This document shows positions 19,469-31,823 of a DNA stretch of 64,000 bases, in pieces. Source of the stretch: Verrucomicrobiota bacterium (GTDB taxonomy: Bacteria > Verrucomicrobiota > Verrucomicrobiia > Verrucomicrobiales > DEV007); assembly GCA_963205275.1 (NCBI GenBank), contig CAUJIH010000097.1, forward strand, positions 1 through 64,000, written 5' to 3'. Numbering within the stretch: the stretch's first letter is position 1; each line of letters begins with the position of its first letter. The notes under the pieces were generated by a model. It was given only the letters and a program-made list of their open reading frames with translations. It searched no databases and had not been told where the DNA came from. Made by a program: the position numbers and the translations under genes.

Positions 19469-21112
19469 TCACTGAGGAGCGTTCTCAGAAGACGAAATGC
19501 TGACTCCTAATTCGAGTTCGACGAGTTGTAGCGGCTTTGACTGATTCGTTGACTGAAGAGTTACTTCCACATCGTTCCATCCAACGCGGGGCAGGTTTAG
19601 ATCGCTGATCTGTATCTGTATGTAAGCTTCTGTCGGAGCTGTATGTGTGCCGTTTCCATGGCGCCTGCCTGTGGTGACGACGAGTCGCGTTGCGACGTCG
19701 CCTGAGTGAAGCTCATGGTCATTCATTTTGACTCGCATCGCCAACGGGGCATCGCTTTGATTCGCTCCATGCAATCCGATGCGAAGCCCTACATATTCCG
19801 GTTTCGGTGTCGAAGCGGAAAGGTCTTCGCCAACTAGGAGGCGCAGAGTCAATGGCTCACCTGACTGGAGTGCTGCGGGGAGTTGTTTACGATATTCGTA
19901 GCTGTTTTCGGAATCCAGAAAGTAAGCCTGCGTGATTTGATAGCGGCGATCTCTGGACGGCTTTTGCGACAGTCCTTCACGAATTGCCGCGAGCATGGGC
20001 TGCGGATCGGATGGAAAGCTGAAGTTGAAGAGTTGGACTCCATCTGTACCGAGTCGACGTTGATTCAGGATTGCGCCGAGGATCTGTGCTGCATTCGGAT
20101 CGCGCGTTACTTCGTCGGCATACGCATGATTGTCATGTATCGCAGAAAACGGCCAATTATAGCCACCGCGACCATAGATCGATCCGAAGACTTGCACTCC
20201 TGTAGGCAGGGCGTTCCGCACGAATTCATCGATTGGGATGTCCGCCTGCAGAGTCATCAGAGGTGAGGGAATCACGATATCAATCAGGCTTTCCTGCAAC
20301 CATTTCTTCAACTCTAGTCCAGCCCAAGCGCAGTTCTCAATAGATGGCGGGACTCGAACGATGAGAGGCATGGAGCGTCCGTGCTTCTTTGCGAGGGTTC
20401 GGAGTCGTTGGCTCACCTGCCTCACCATCTCCGTAATCAGTGGGCCTCCTCTCTCTGCTTCTCCGGGAGGGAAGAAAATCTGGAAGCGATTAAAATCCAG
20501 CTCGAAGCCATCCATCAGGTTCTCATAGCGATCCATCGCTTCGAAGAGAATACTCAATCGATAGGCGCGTACGTCGTCACGAGCGTAATTGAGCAGATGT
20601 CGATAGCCGTCAAATCCAGCGACTGGCGATACTCCTATCGTCATATCCTGATGCTCCATCCAGAAGCGGCCTGTCAGCGGATAGTCGATCGGGTCGCTGG
20701 TAAAGTGCGCATCGTTCATCCGATACGAAGGAATGAACTTCAGTCCGTGCTCGTGCAAGCGCTCACCAACGATGCGCGGAGCATCCAGCCCGGCATTGGT
20801 AGCGATACGGCATTTCTCGATCCGTGTTTTCCACCGAGGATCATCGTTGTATTTCGTGCGTCTCCAGCCCCAAGTGCTCGCGACTTTTGTCGGATAATAC
20901 AGAATATCGGAACCAGCTCCGATACTCCAGCATACCGTATCCAGAGACAGCGCTGCTTCTCGATCAATCAGTTCTCTTAGCAGGATTACGGAAGCTTCCG
21001 GAGTCGCACCACGAAACGAGAGATCTCCGTCAAGATTGTGAATCAGAGCGGGGCCTGCTGTCACCAGCGATGTTGCGAGCGGTATTAACGCGATGAGCAG
21101 AGATAATCTCAT
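19469..21112 (-). CDS. Secreted glycosidase-like (TIM-barrel) protein
   Basis: Signal peptide MRLSLLIALIPLATSLVTAG; barrel-like segments DGFELDFNRFQIFF, SLIDIVIPSP. Confidence 0.55.
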   Translation of the reverse strand: MRLSLLIALIPLATSLVTAGPALIHNLDGDLSFRGATPEASVILLRELIDREAALSLDTVCWSIGAGSDILYYPTKVASTWGWRRTKYNDDPRWKTRIEKCRIATNAGLDAPRIVGERLHEHGLKFIPSYRMNDAHFTSDPIDYPLTGRFWMEHQDMTIGVSPVAGFDGYRHLLNYARDDVRAYRLSILFEAMDRYENLMDGFELDFNRFQIFFPPGEAERGGPLITEMVRQVSQRLRTLAKKHGRSMPLIVRVPPSIENCAWAGLELKKWLQESLIDIVIPSPLMTLQADIPIDEFVRNALPTGVQVFGSIYGRGGYNWPFSAIHDNHAYADEVTRDPNAAQILGAILNQRRLGTDGVQLFNFSFPSDPQPMLAAIREGLSQKPSRDRRYQITQAYFLDSENSYEYRKQLPAALQSGEPLTLRLLVGEDLSASTPKPEYVGLRIGLHGANQSDAPLAMRVKMNDHELHSGDVATRLVVTTGRRHGNGTHTAPTEAYIQIQISDLNLPRVGWNDVEVTLQSTNQSKPLQLVELELGVSISSSENAPQ

Positions 21113-21120
21113 CCGGGGCT

Positions 21121-22734
21121 TTACTCGGTCTTGTGAGCGAGCGTCGCTTCATGCTCCGATGCCGCCCGAATCCGATCTGGGGGAGTAGAGAAGAGGAGCG
21201 CGATTAGGATCGTAGATACGGCTCCGAAGACGACGCGCCAAGGGAAGGCGAGAACGAGAGGATTGGAAATGCCGACTGCTGACTGGAGTTTTCCATTGCT
21301 CAGGAAAATCACGAGCGCGAAGCCGATGCACATCGCAAGAATGTTCCCGAAGTCGTTGCCTCGTGTTTTGGTGAAGATGCCGACGAGAAACACTCCGAGT
21401 AGCGATCCGAAGGTGAAACCGAGAATCCCGAGTACCAGAGGAATGATCTCGGTGCCCGGATGATAGGTGATATAATATGCGGTGATCACCCCCACGAGGA
21501 TGATCGCGACGGCGAAGGCTAAAGTGCTGATTCGCAGCAGACGGACTCGGCGAGATTCGGGTAAATCTTCGGGAGCCTGATCGAGCAGAAAATCGCGGGT
21601 GAAGCTGGTGGCTAAGGCATTGAGAGCTGTGCTGAGCGAACCCATCGCCGTAGCCATGATTCCCGCCACCACGAGTCCGCGCAATCCCATCGGCATCTGG
21701 GTGAGGATGAAGTGGGGGAAGACGTTTCGAGTCTCCAGAGTGCCGTCCATCGCCCTCGGGAGATTCGGATCCGGATAGGCTTGGTAGAATGCGAACAGCA
21801 GAATCCCGATCAAGATGAACGCACTGACTAGGGGCAGATCGATGAGTCCACTGAGGATCGTGGCAAAGGCGCTCTGACGACGATTCTTCGCCGTGAGCAT
21901 CCGTTGTACCGTGTCTTGATCGATTCCGTGGGTGGACATCGTCAGCACCGTGATCCCGATCACCGCTGTCCACAGGGTATAGTCCTGGGTCAAGACATTG
22001 CGCAGCCAGGGCATGAATCCGGGTTCCACAGGCTTGGCGAAGTCAAAGAAATAGGGCGTTTCTATGATCGCATTTGCCGAGGCCCATCCGTCGGGCAGCT
22101 TGTGGATCAGAAAGAAGATGGAGAACACCAGAGCCGCTGCGAGCACGGACACCTGAATAAAGTCGGTCCAGATCACGGCTCGGATTCCTCCCACCATGGT
22201 ATAGACCGCCGTCAGCAGACTGATGATCGTCAAAGCGACGGCGAAGATCAGAAACTGCTGCTTTGGATCCACCGCTCCGTGCCAGAGTTCCCAGGCCAAC
22301 ACCACAACGATGGCTGCCACATAGAGCCTCGTCCCAATGGCCAGTACCCGCGTGACGGCGAAGGTCAACGAGGCAAAGCGCCGACTCGCTCGGCCAAAGC
22401 GCGTCTCCAGATACTCGTAGAGCGAGATCACCCCTTGCTTATAGAATAGCGGGATAAAGAGGAAACTCACGATGATTCGGGCGATGATCGTACCGATGGC
22501 GAGCTGCGCATAGGCCCAGTTGCGATGGGTAAAGCCTGATTCCGGTGCTCCCAGAAAGGTCGCCGCACTGATTTCGGCGGCGAGGATGGAGGCGAGCACG
22601 GCCCACCACGCCATCTGGCGTTCTCCCAACGTGTAGCCCTCTAGCGTTTGACTTTTCTTTCGCTGTGCCAGTCCGATCGAGAGGATCACGGCGAAGTAGG
22701 CGAGCAGGACGATGGCGTCAACGGCGAATTTCAT
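21121..22734 (-). CDS. Sodium:solute symporter family transporter
   Basis: Multi-TM; YTLGERQMAWWAVLASILAAEISAATFLGAPE and MGSLSTALNALATSFTRDF typical of SSS family. Confidence 0.9.
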   Translation of the reverse strand: MKFAVDAIVLLAYFAVILSIGLAQRKKSQTLEGYTLGERQMAWWAVLASILAAEISAATFLGAPESGFTHRNWAYAQLAIGTIIARIIVSFLFIPLFYKQGVISLYEYLETRFGRASRRFASLTFAVTRVLAIGTRLYVAAIVVVLAWELWHGAVDPKQQFLIFAVALTIISLLTAVYTMVGGIRAVIWTDFIQVSVLAAALVFSIFFLIHKLPDGWASANAIIETPYFFDFAKPVEPGFMPWLRNVLTQDYTLWTAVIGITVLTMSTHGIDQDTVQRMLTAKNRRQSAFATILSGLIDLPLVSAFILIGILLFAFYQAYPDPNLPRAMDGTLETRNVFPHFILTQMPMGLRGLVVAGIMATAMGSLSTALNALATSFTRDFLLDQAPEDLPESRRVRLLRISTLAFAVAIILVGVITAYYITYHPGTEIIPLVLGILGFTFGSLLGVFLVGIFTKTRGNDFGNILAMCIGFALVIFLSNGKLQSAVGISNPLVLAFPWRVVFGAVSTILIALLFSTPPDRIRAASEHEATLAHKTE

Positions 22735-22786
22735 CGTGAGCTAAGTGGGTGAAGTAAGTGGTCAGGGATTCTATCAGCGAGTAGTT

Positions 22787-24838
<2,052 letters not shown>

Positions 24839-25115
24839 CGTAGAACGATGCTATTGTGTCTTTCCCTTTCACTCAACCCTGAAATCGACGTGAAAGCGGA
24901 TTCGTTCGATTTAATTAAATTTTGAGACAGCCCCGTGAGCTGCTGCTCTCGTCGCTCCATGTCCGCCTCGTATTTCTCATGGCGTCTGCGGATTGGATCA
25001 TGGACTTCGGCCTCGCTTTAGTCCCTGCGCGGAAGATCGTAAGCCAAGTGATCACTTGAGGATTAGTGGCTTTTGCGAAGCATAAACTCTTCTGACGAGG
25101 TTTAACTCAGTAGAA

Positions 25116-26054
25116 TTAGTTGCTCGGGCGATTCGAATCTTCCTGTATGGATGCCTCGTGCAGGATTGCTGGAGCCTCCCCGACCGCATCGACGGGAACG
25201 GGAATCTGCGCTTTGTGGAGCAGGCAGCGGAACGGGCTGAGCAGCACTAGGATGATGCTCCCCAGAATGATGTCGTAAATCCGGAGCGGCCACATGAGGA
25301 ACGCATTGATCGGACGCATGAGCTTCTGCAGAAATGGTTTTTTCGAATACCAAATCGTAAAAGCGATGATGGCGACGATCCCGATGAATTTCTGCCAAGT
25401 TTTTACATCGACGTGTGTGAACAGTTCCACGAGTAAGATGGTCCCGACGAAACCGATGAGAAGAAAGGCGGTGTGTTCTAGAACAGGGAATTTCTCGATC
25501 AGGCGGATGCAGTATCCCGCGATGAAACGCAGTGCGAGAATTCCGATGAAAACGCCCGTGATCACGACCCAGAGTTCGTCACTCAGGGCCACCGCCGCCA
25601 CTACGTTATCAACACCTAGGCTGAGATCCATCAGCTCGATGGAGACGACCGTCGCCCAAAAGCCCTTGTGAGCGACTTTCGCGATGGTCGCGGCGGAAAT
25701 ACCACTCTCTTCCGCTTCTCTGGCAGCTGCTTCTGCACGCGCCACTTTATGTTTCGTCACGAAGTGGTGCGCCATCAGGTGAATCAGGTAGGCCGCTCCG
25801 GCGATCTTTAGCCAAGGGTTCGCGATGATGTGATGGGCTAGCAGCAAAGCGAGACCTCGGAATAAGTAGGCGCCGATGATTCCTACTTTCAGCGCAATGT
25901 ATTTTTGTCTCCCGGGGAGATGGGCGGCCATCGCGGCGATCCCGAGAGCATTATCGACAGAGAGAAGGCCTTCGATAATGATCAGGGAGAGAATCACTGG
26001 AAGTGCCTCCAGAACGTGATTGAGAAACTCCTGAGAGAGATATTCGGCAAGCAT
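25116..26054 (-). CDS. TerC family integral membrane protein
   Basis: LIIIEGLLSVDNALGIAAMAAHLPG and LMDLSLGVDNVVAAVALS paired TerC motifs. Confidence 0.9.
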   Translation of the reverse strand: MLAEYLSQEFLNHVLEALPVILSLIIIEGLLSVDNALGIAAMAAHLPGRQKYIALKVGIIGAYLFRGLALLLAHHIIANPWLKIAGAAYLIHLMAHHFVTKHKVARAEAAAREAEESGISAATIAKVAHKGFWATVVSIELMDLSLGVDNVVAAVALSDELWVVITGVFIGILALRFIAGYCIRLIEKFPVLEHTAFLLIGFVGTILLVELFTHVDVKTWQKFIGIVAIIAFTIWYSKKPFLQKLMRPINAFLMWPLRIYDIILGSIILVLLSPFRCLLHKAQIPVPVDAVGEAPAILHEASIQEDSNRPSN

Positions 26055-26200
26055 AGATGAAAGTCCCAATCTGCTGCCAATCTTTCGTTTTGCAATAGGT
26101 ATCGAGGAATGGATGCCGAGGAATGGATGCGCAGGACGAGAAGGCAGTGCTCGAGAGCGTCGAGGAAACTGCTCACATTTTCTGCTTGCCAGTGCGATGA

Positions 26201-27328
<1,128 letters not shown>

Positions 27329-27416
27329 GATTCAGATCCGCTATTCAGCAGGACTCACCGCATTTTCGTCTCGAATTTGCGAGACGGACCAGAAAAGTTG
27401 TGCGAAAAAGGAGCCT

Positions 27417-29624
27417 ATGAAATCCTCTTTTGGGCATGTTTTCCTTCTCGTGATTCTGTTCGTGTTCGCGGTTGGTCTTACATCTGCGGATGACAATCTC
27501 GCTGCCGGGAAAATCGTCCAGTTTCTGCCGACACCAAATTATGCGATCACGGCGAAGGGAGGCACGGATGCGACTGATTTGACGGATGGGAAGCTCAGCT
27601 CGCGCGAAGACAATCGCCTGTGGTTCGATTCGAAATGCGTGGGATTTAGCTATCCCGGCCTTCAGCAAATGTATCTTGATCTCGGAGCTGAAGAATCGAT
27701 CCGCGAAGTTGCGATTCGTTTCATGGGGGGCTCGGTGACTCCCGGAACCTCATTTCCCGTTTGGGTTGATCTGGTGGCCAGTCTCGATGGACAGACGTAT
27801 GAGCGGCTCGATTCCTTTTCCCGCTGGACTCCGGGGGATCGCGATCGCTTCGGCATTCCGCAAGAGGCAGGGGAAGCCTGGGTTCATCAACTGACTTTCG
27901 GAAACCTGAAAGTGAAGGCTCGCTACATCGGGCTGTCCTTTTATGGGACCGGACTCAATGTCGCTGATGAGATGTGGGTGATCCGGGGCGGAGACGATGC
28001 GAAGCCTCTCGCCTTGGCCCCGTCGCGTATCGTGCCCTTCTGCCCAAAGGGAGCGCAGGTGTATTTCCACAAGCCAGTCGTGCAGTTCTCGACGAACTTT
28101 CCGACGCCGAACCCGGTGGGACTGCTGAGCGCTCTGCCGAAGGACGCAAAACCTACTCTGCGCCTCGATCTGCCTCCCGGCGTGCGCCTCGTCGGAACGG
28201 AGCAGGAGGTGCTGCCTATATCGGAGAAGCTGTCGGACGGCTGGACGCGCTATCACTTTGCTGAGGAAAAGACTACTGGAGAGTCCTTGAAAACCTGGCA
28301 GAGAATTTATCTGACGGGCGACTGGAAACCCGGTCAGGAGGGGTTACTGCGCTATCAGGTGAGTTGGCCGGATGGTCAATCCCCCGAGGGGACTCAGCGC
28401 ATTCAGGCCGTGGAGATCCCGGAAACTCCGATCCCGAAGAAGTTGCTGACGGGACTGGGCTGGTGGTCGATGGGAAATTCCGCACACTGGCCGAATGTGA
28501 TTCCCTCGTATAAGAGGCTCGGATTCTCTTATGTGCCTCTCTTTGCTCGCTGGATTTCGAATGAAAAGGAATGGGCCTTGCTGGATCAGTTCAGAAACGA
28601 GGGATTTAAGGTCGTGAGCATTGATTCACCGCTGCATGTTTTGCTGCAGAAGCACAAGAAGAACACGGACATTTATTGTCAGTTAGAGAAGGGGCCAGGA
28701 GAGCTTCTTTGTCCGTCCTACCGAGGGCCTGCCTATCAAGAGGAACTCATCAGACTGGCGACCGAAGCTTCAAAGGCGCGTCCCGATCTCTATGCCGCAG
28801 ATATCGAACTGTGGGGATGGCGTGGTCCGGTGGATGCTGAGAACTGCTCGCGCTGCAAAGCTGACTTCAACGCCAGTGGACTGAGCAGCTGGGAGGAGTG
28901 GAAGATCACCAAGGGCAACGAGATGTGGAAGGACATGGCATCGGCAGTCAGAAAAGGTTCCGTCGATGCAGGCGGGCCAAAAACGGAGAGCGGTGGCTAT
29001 GATTTTCAGCCCGGTAGTGCCTATCAGTTCCTCTGGTCAGTGGATCAGTTGTATCCCGACGCCATGCAAAACAGCCAAGTCAGCACCTACAGCTCTCTCG
29101 AACCGTGGAATATCGCGTATGTCGGAGATGAGGTGAGGAAGGACCGTCAGCAGATCGCTGCCAGTGATATCATCCCATGGCTCACGCCTGGTGATGCAGG
29201 CGTATTCCCCGGCTGGGCGATGCGCGATTCCGTTCTGGAGTGTTTCGCCAACGGCGCACGGGGCATCCTCTTCTGGAGCAGCCGCGTCTGGGATACCGAG
29301 GGTCTATTGGGCTATGCCGATGCGATTCGGATCGCCGCGCAGGTCGAAGATATCATCGTGGGAGGTAAGCTGCTGGAAGGAGTCAAAACACAGCCCGAAG
29401 GGCGTGTATCCGGTGTGAGGAACGATAAGGGAATCTTTATGCTACTCGGCGATTATCAGGGAAGTATGAAGGGCAAGGCAGTTACGATCACCGTGCCTAT
29501 AGACCGAGCGATGAGCGTCGTGGATTTGGTCACCGGAAAAGAAGTGGCGAAGTTAGCTCCCGGTGCGAATTCTTTCCAGATCGAGTTTAAAGAAGCTGGA
29601 TCGCGAGCGTTCTCGCTGAGGTGA
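27417..29624 (+). CDS. Secreted protein with N-terminal discoidin-like domain, putative carbohydrate-active enzyme
   Basis: Signal peptide MKSSFGHVFLLVILFVFAVGLTSA; DNLAAGKIVQFLPTPNYAITAKGGTDATDLTDGKL; start taken at internal ATG. Confidence 0.6.
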   Translation: MKSSFGHVFLLVILFVFAVGLTSADDNLAAGKIVQFLPTPNYAITAKGGTDATDLTDGKLSSREDNRLWFDSKCVGFSYPGLQQMYLDLGAEESIREVAIRFMGGSVTPGTSFPVWVDLVASLDGQTYERLDSFSRWTPGDRDRFGIPQEAGEAWVHQLTFGNLKVKARYIGLSFYGTGLNVADEMWVIRGGDDAKPLALAPSRIVPFCPKGAQVYFHKPVVQFSTNFPTPNPVGLLSALPKDAKPTLRLDLPPGVRLVGTEQEVLPISEKLSDGWTRYHFAEEKTTGESLKTWQRIYLTGDWKPGQEGLLRYQVSWPDGQSPEGTQRIQAVEIPETPIPKKLLTGLGWWSMGNSAHWPNVIPSYKRLGFSYVPLFARWISNEKEWALLDQFRNEGFKVVSIDSPLHVLLQKHKKNTDIYCQLEKGPGELLCPSYRGPAYQEELIRLATEASKARPDLYAADIELWGWRGPVDAENCSRCKADFNASGLSSWEEWKITKGNEMWKDMASAVRKGSVDAGGPKTESGGYDFQPGSAYQFLWSVDQLYPDAMQNSQVSTYSSLEPWNIAYVGDEVRKDRQQIAASDIIPWLTPGDAGVFPGWAMRDSVLECFANGARGILFWSSRVWDTEGLLGYADAIRIAAQVEDIIVGGKLLEGVKTQPEGRVSGVRNDKGIFMLLGDYQGSMKGKAVTITVPIDRAMSVVDLVTGKEVAKLAPGANSFQIEFKEAGSRAFSLR

Positions 29625-29788
29625 TCGCGGTGCGGAAGGAATCAATGGGGGGACATGGCAGCGAGCACGACGAAAGCGCACAATCTCATAAGGCGTGACG
29701 ATTCGGTCGCAATGTGGATAACGCTGCGATGTTTTCACCATCCGCTTTCTCACGCTCGACGTCACTTTGATCTATATTATTTTTCACC

Positions 29789-31723
29789 ATGATCCTTCGC
29801 TTGTCTCTCTTGAGTCTCCTCACGCTCGTCCTGTCGTCCATTCTCTTCGCCGAGGATCAAACGGTGAAGGCGGCAAGCTTTGGATTTGAGCCGGAGGAGG
29901 CGACTGCTGCCTTGCAGGGAGCCATTGATTCCGGGGCAGCTAAAGTGATCGTCGAGAACATGGGCAAGCCTTGGATTGTGGATAAAATCCGCCTCGCGAG
30001 CAATCAGGAGATCATCTTCGAAAAAGGTGTCGTAGTGCAGGCAAAGAGAGGGGCGTTCCATGGCCGATCGGATGCCCTGTTCCTAGCAGATTCTCTGACG
30101 AACGTGACTCTCACCGGTCCGGGAGCGACGCTGAAGATGTGGAAGGAAGATTATGATGATGAGAGCCAGTACAAACACAGTGAGTGGCGGCATCTGCTGA
30201 GCTTTCGCAGTTGTTCGAAGGTTCGGATCCAGGGTTTGATTCTGGCGGACAGTGGTGGCGATGGCATTTATCTGGGCGTGACGAAGGGGCGAGTGCCCTG
30301 CTCGGATTTCGTGATCAAAGACGTGACCTGCGAGAATAACTACCGTCAGGGAATTAGCGTGATTAGTGCTCGCGATCTGTTGATCGAAAATTGTGTGCTC
30401 AAGAATACGGGAGGGACGGCTCCGATGGCGGGGATCGACTTCGAACCCAATCATCCGTCCGATGAACTCTCGAACTGCGTGATGAGGAACTGCCGATCAG
30501 AAAATAATATGGGGAGTGGCTATATTTTTTCGATGCGAGGCCTGAATGCAGAGACGAAACCGGTCTCAATCCGAATCGAAAATTGTCGAGCTGTCGGTAG
30601 CCGGGAGTCCTTACGCATCATCACGAACGGGGAATCGGATCAAGCAGGCGTAAGAGGGACGCTGGATTTCGTGAACTGTGTATTCGAGGGAGGGCGAAGT
30701 GGGGGGCTGAGCATCACGGATAAATCAGCTGAGGCGGTGAAAGTTCGCTTCGTTGATTGCCGCATCGTCAATCCGGCAACGGAAAAGCCGGAGACTTCTC
30801 CCATCGAGCTATTTAGTCGAGCGACTTCGACTGTCGATCTGGGGGGAATCGAGTTCAAGAATCTGGTGATCGACGATCCGGTGAAGCGTGAAGCGATTTC
30901 CTACTACGACATGGGTGGCGGTCTCGGTGTGCACGAGGTGAGTGGAAATTTCGTGCTCAATGGTATCGCTCACGAGGTGACGGCGGACTCGCTATCGAAG
31001 ACGACGATCAAAACTTTTCTACCTTATCCGACCGAAGGCTTGCGTTACGAGCTTACGAGAGCGATCTCCTCACAGGAGGCTAAGAAGAAAGCGAGAGCAC
31101 GTCTTCGAGGTCCATCAGAGTGGCTGATTTGGGGAGAGGCAGGACAGGAGATGGTCTTCAATGTGCGTATCACTCCGGTGGGGAAAGGAGCAGGTGTTTC
31201 GGTCCCGATTCGTCTTCTGTCTCCGTCTGGCAAGGCAACCAAGCTGAAGGATGCGGCGGCGAAAGGAGAGACGGCCTATACGGTCGCAGCGGAGGAAACG
31301 GGGGCTTATCGAATTCAGGTGGAATTGAAACGATGGACGACGACGATCACGTCCGGCAGCCGACCAGTCTGTCTATTTTCTGAGACAGGGCGATTTCATT
31401 TTCTCGGAACGACAGGAGAGTTTTTCTTTTGGGTTCCGGAGGGGACGGCGGAATTCGGAGTTCGGCTCTCCGGCGATGGTACGGGGGAGCGTGTGAAAGC
31501 GACTCTGAAGGATCCGAAAGGGGAGGTGGTGATGGAGAAGGACAATATCGCCTCGGCTCAGGAATTGGTGGCGCATACGGATGATGGTGCCCAGACGGGA
31601 ATATGGAGTGTCGTTCTGAGCAAGTCGAGTCAGTATCCGATGGAGGATTTTTCTCTGCGACTGCTGGGCGTGCCACCGATATTGGCCCCGTCGCCAGAGT
31701 CGCTGCTACGACCAGTGAAGTGA
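29789..31723 (+). CDS. Secreted right-handed beta-helix (pectate-lyase-like) protein, copy 1
   Basis: Signal peptide; parallel beta-helix repeats VRIQGLILADSGGDGIYLG...DFVIKDVTCENNYRQGISVISARDLLIENCVLKNTGG. Confidence 0.75.
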   Translation: MILRLSLLSLLTLVLSSILFAEDQTVKAASFGFEPEEATAALQGAIDSGAAKVIVENMGKPWIVDKIRLASNQEIIFEKGVVVQAKRGAFHGRSDALFLADSLTNVTLTGPGATLKMWKEDYDDESQYKHSEWRHLLSFRSCSKVRIQGLILADSGGDGIYLGVTKGRVPCSDFVIKDVTCENNYRQGISVISARDLLIENCVLKNTGGTAPMAGIDFEPNHPSDELSNCVMRNCRSENNMGSGYIFSMRGLNAETKPVSIRIENCRAVGSRESLRIITNGESDQAGVRGTLDFVNCVFEGGRSGGLSITDKSAEAVKVRFVDCRIVNPATEKPETSPIELFSRATSTVDLGGIEFKNLVIDDPVKREAISYYDMGGGLGVHEVSGNFVLNGIAHEVTADSLSKTTIKTFLPYPTEGLRYELTRAISSQEAKKKARARLRGPSEWLIWGEAGQEMVFNVRITPVGKGAGVSVPIRLLSPSGKATKLKDAAAKGETAYTVAAEETGAYRIQVELKRWTTTITSGSRPVCLFSETGRFHFLGTTGEFFFWVPEGTAEFGVRLSGDGTGERVKATLKDPKGEVVMEKDNIASAQELVAHTDDGAQTGIWSVVLSKSSQYPMEDFSLRLLGVPPILAPSPESLLRPVK

Positions 31724-31823
31724 GGGGGAGGAACTGGGGAATCGAGGGCAGTGAGTCGGGAATGAGTCGCTTCCCGCATCCGCGCTCTTGCGGAAAGGAT
31801 GGATCGCGTCACTCTATCGATCT

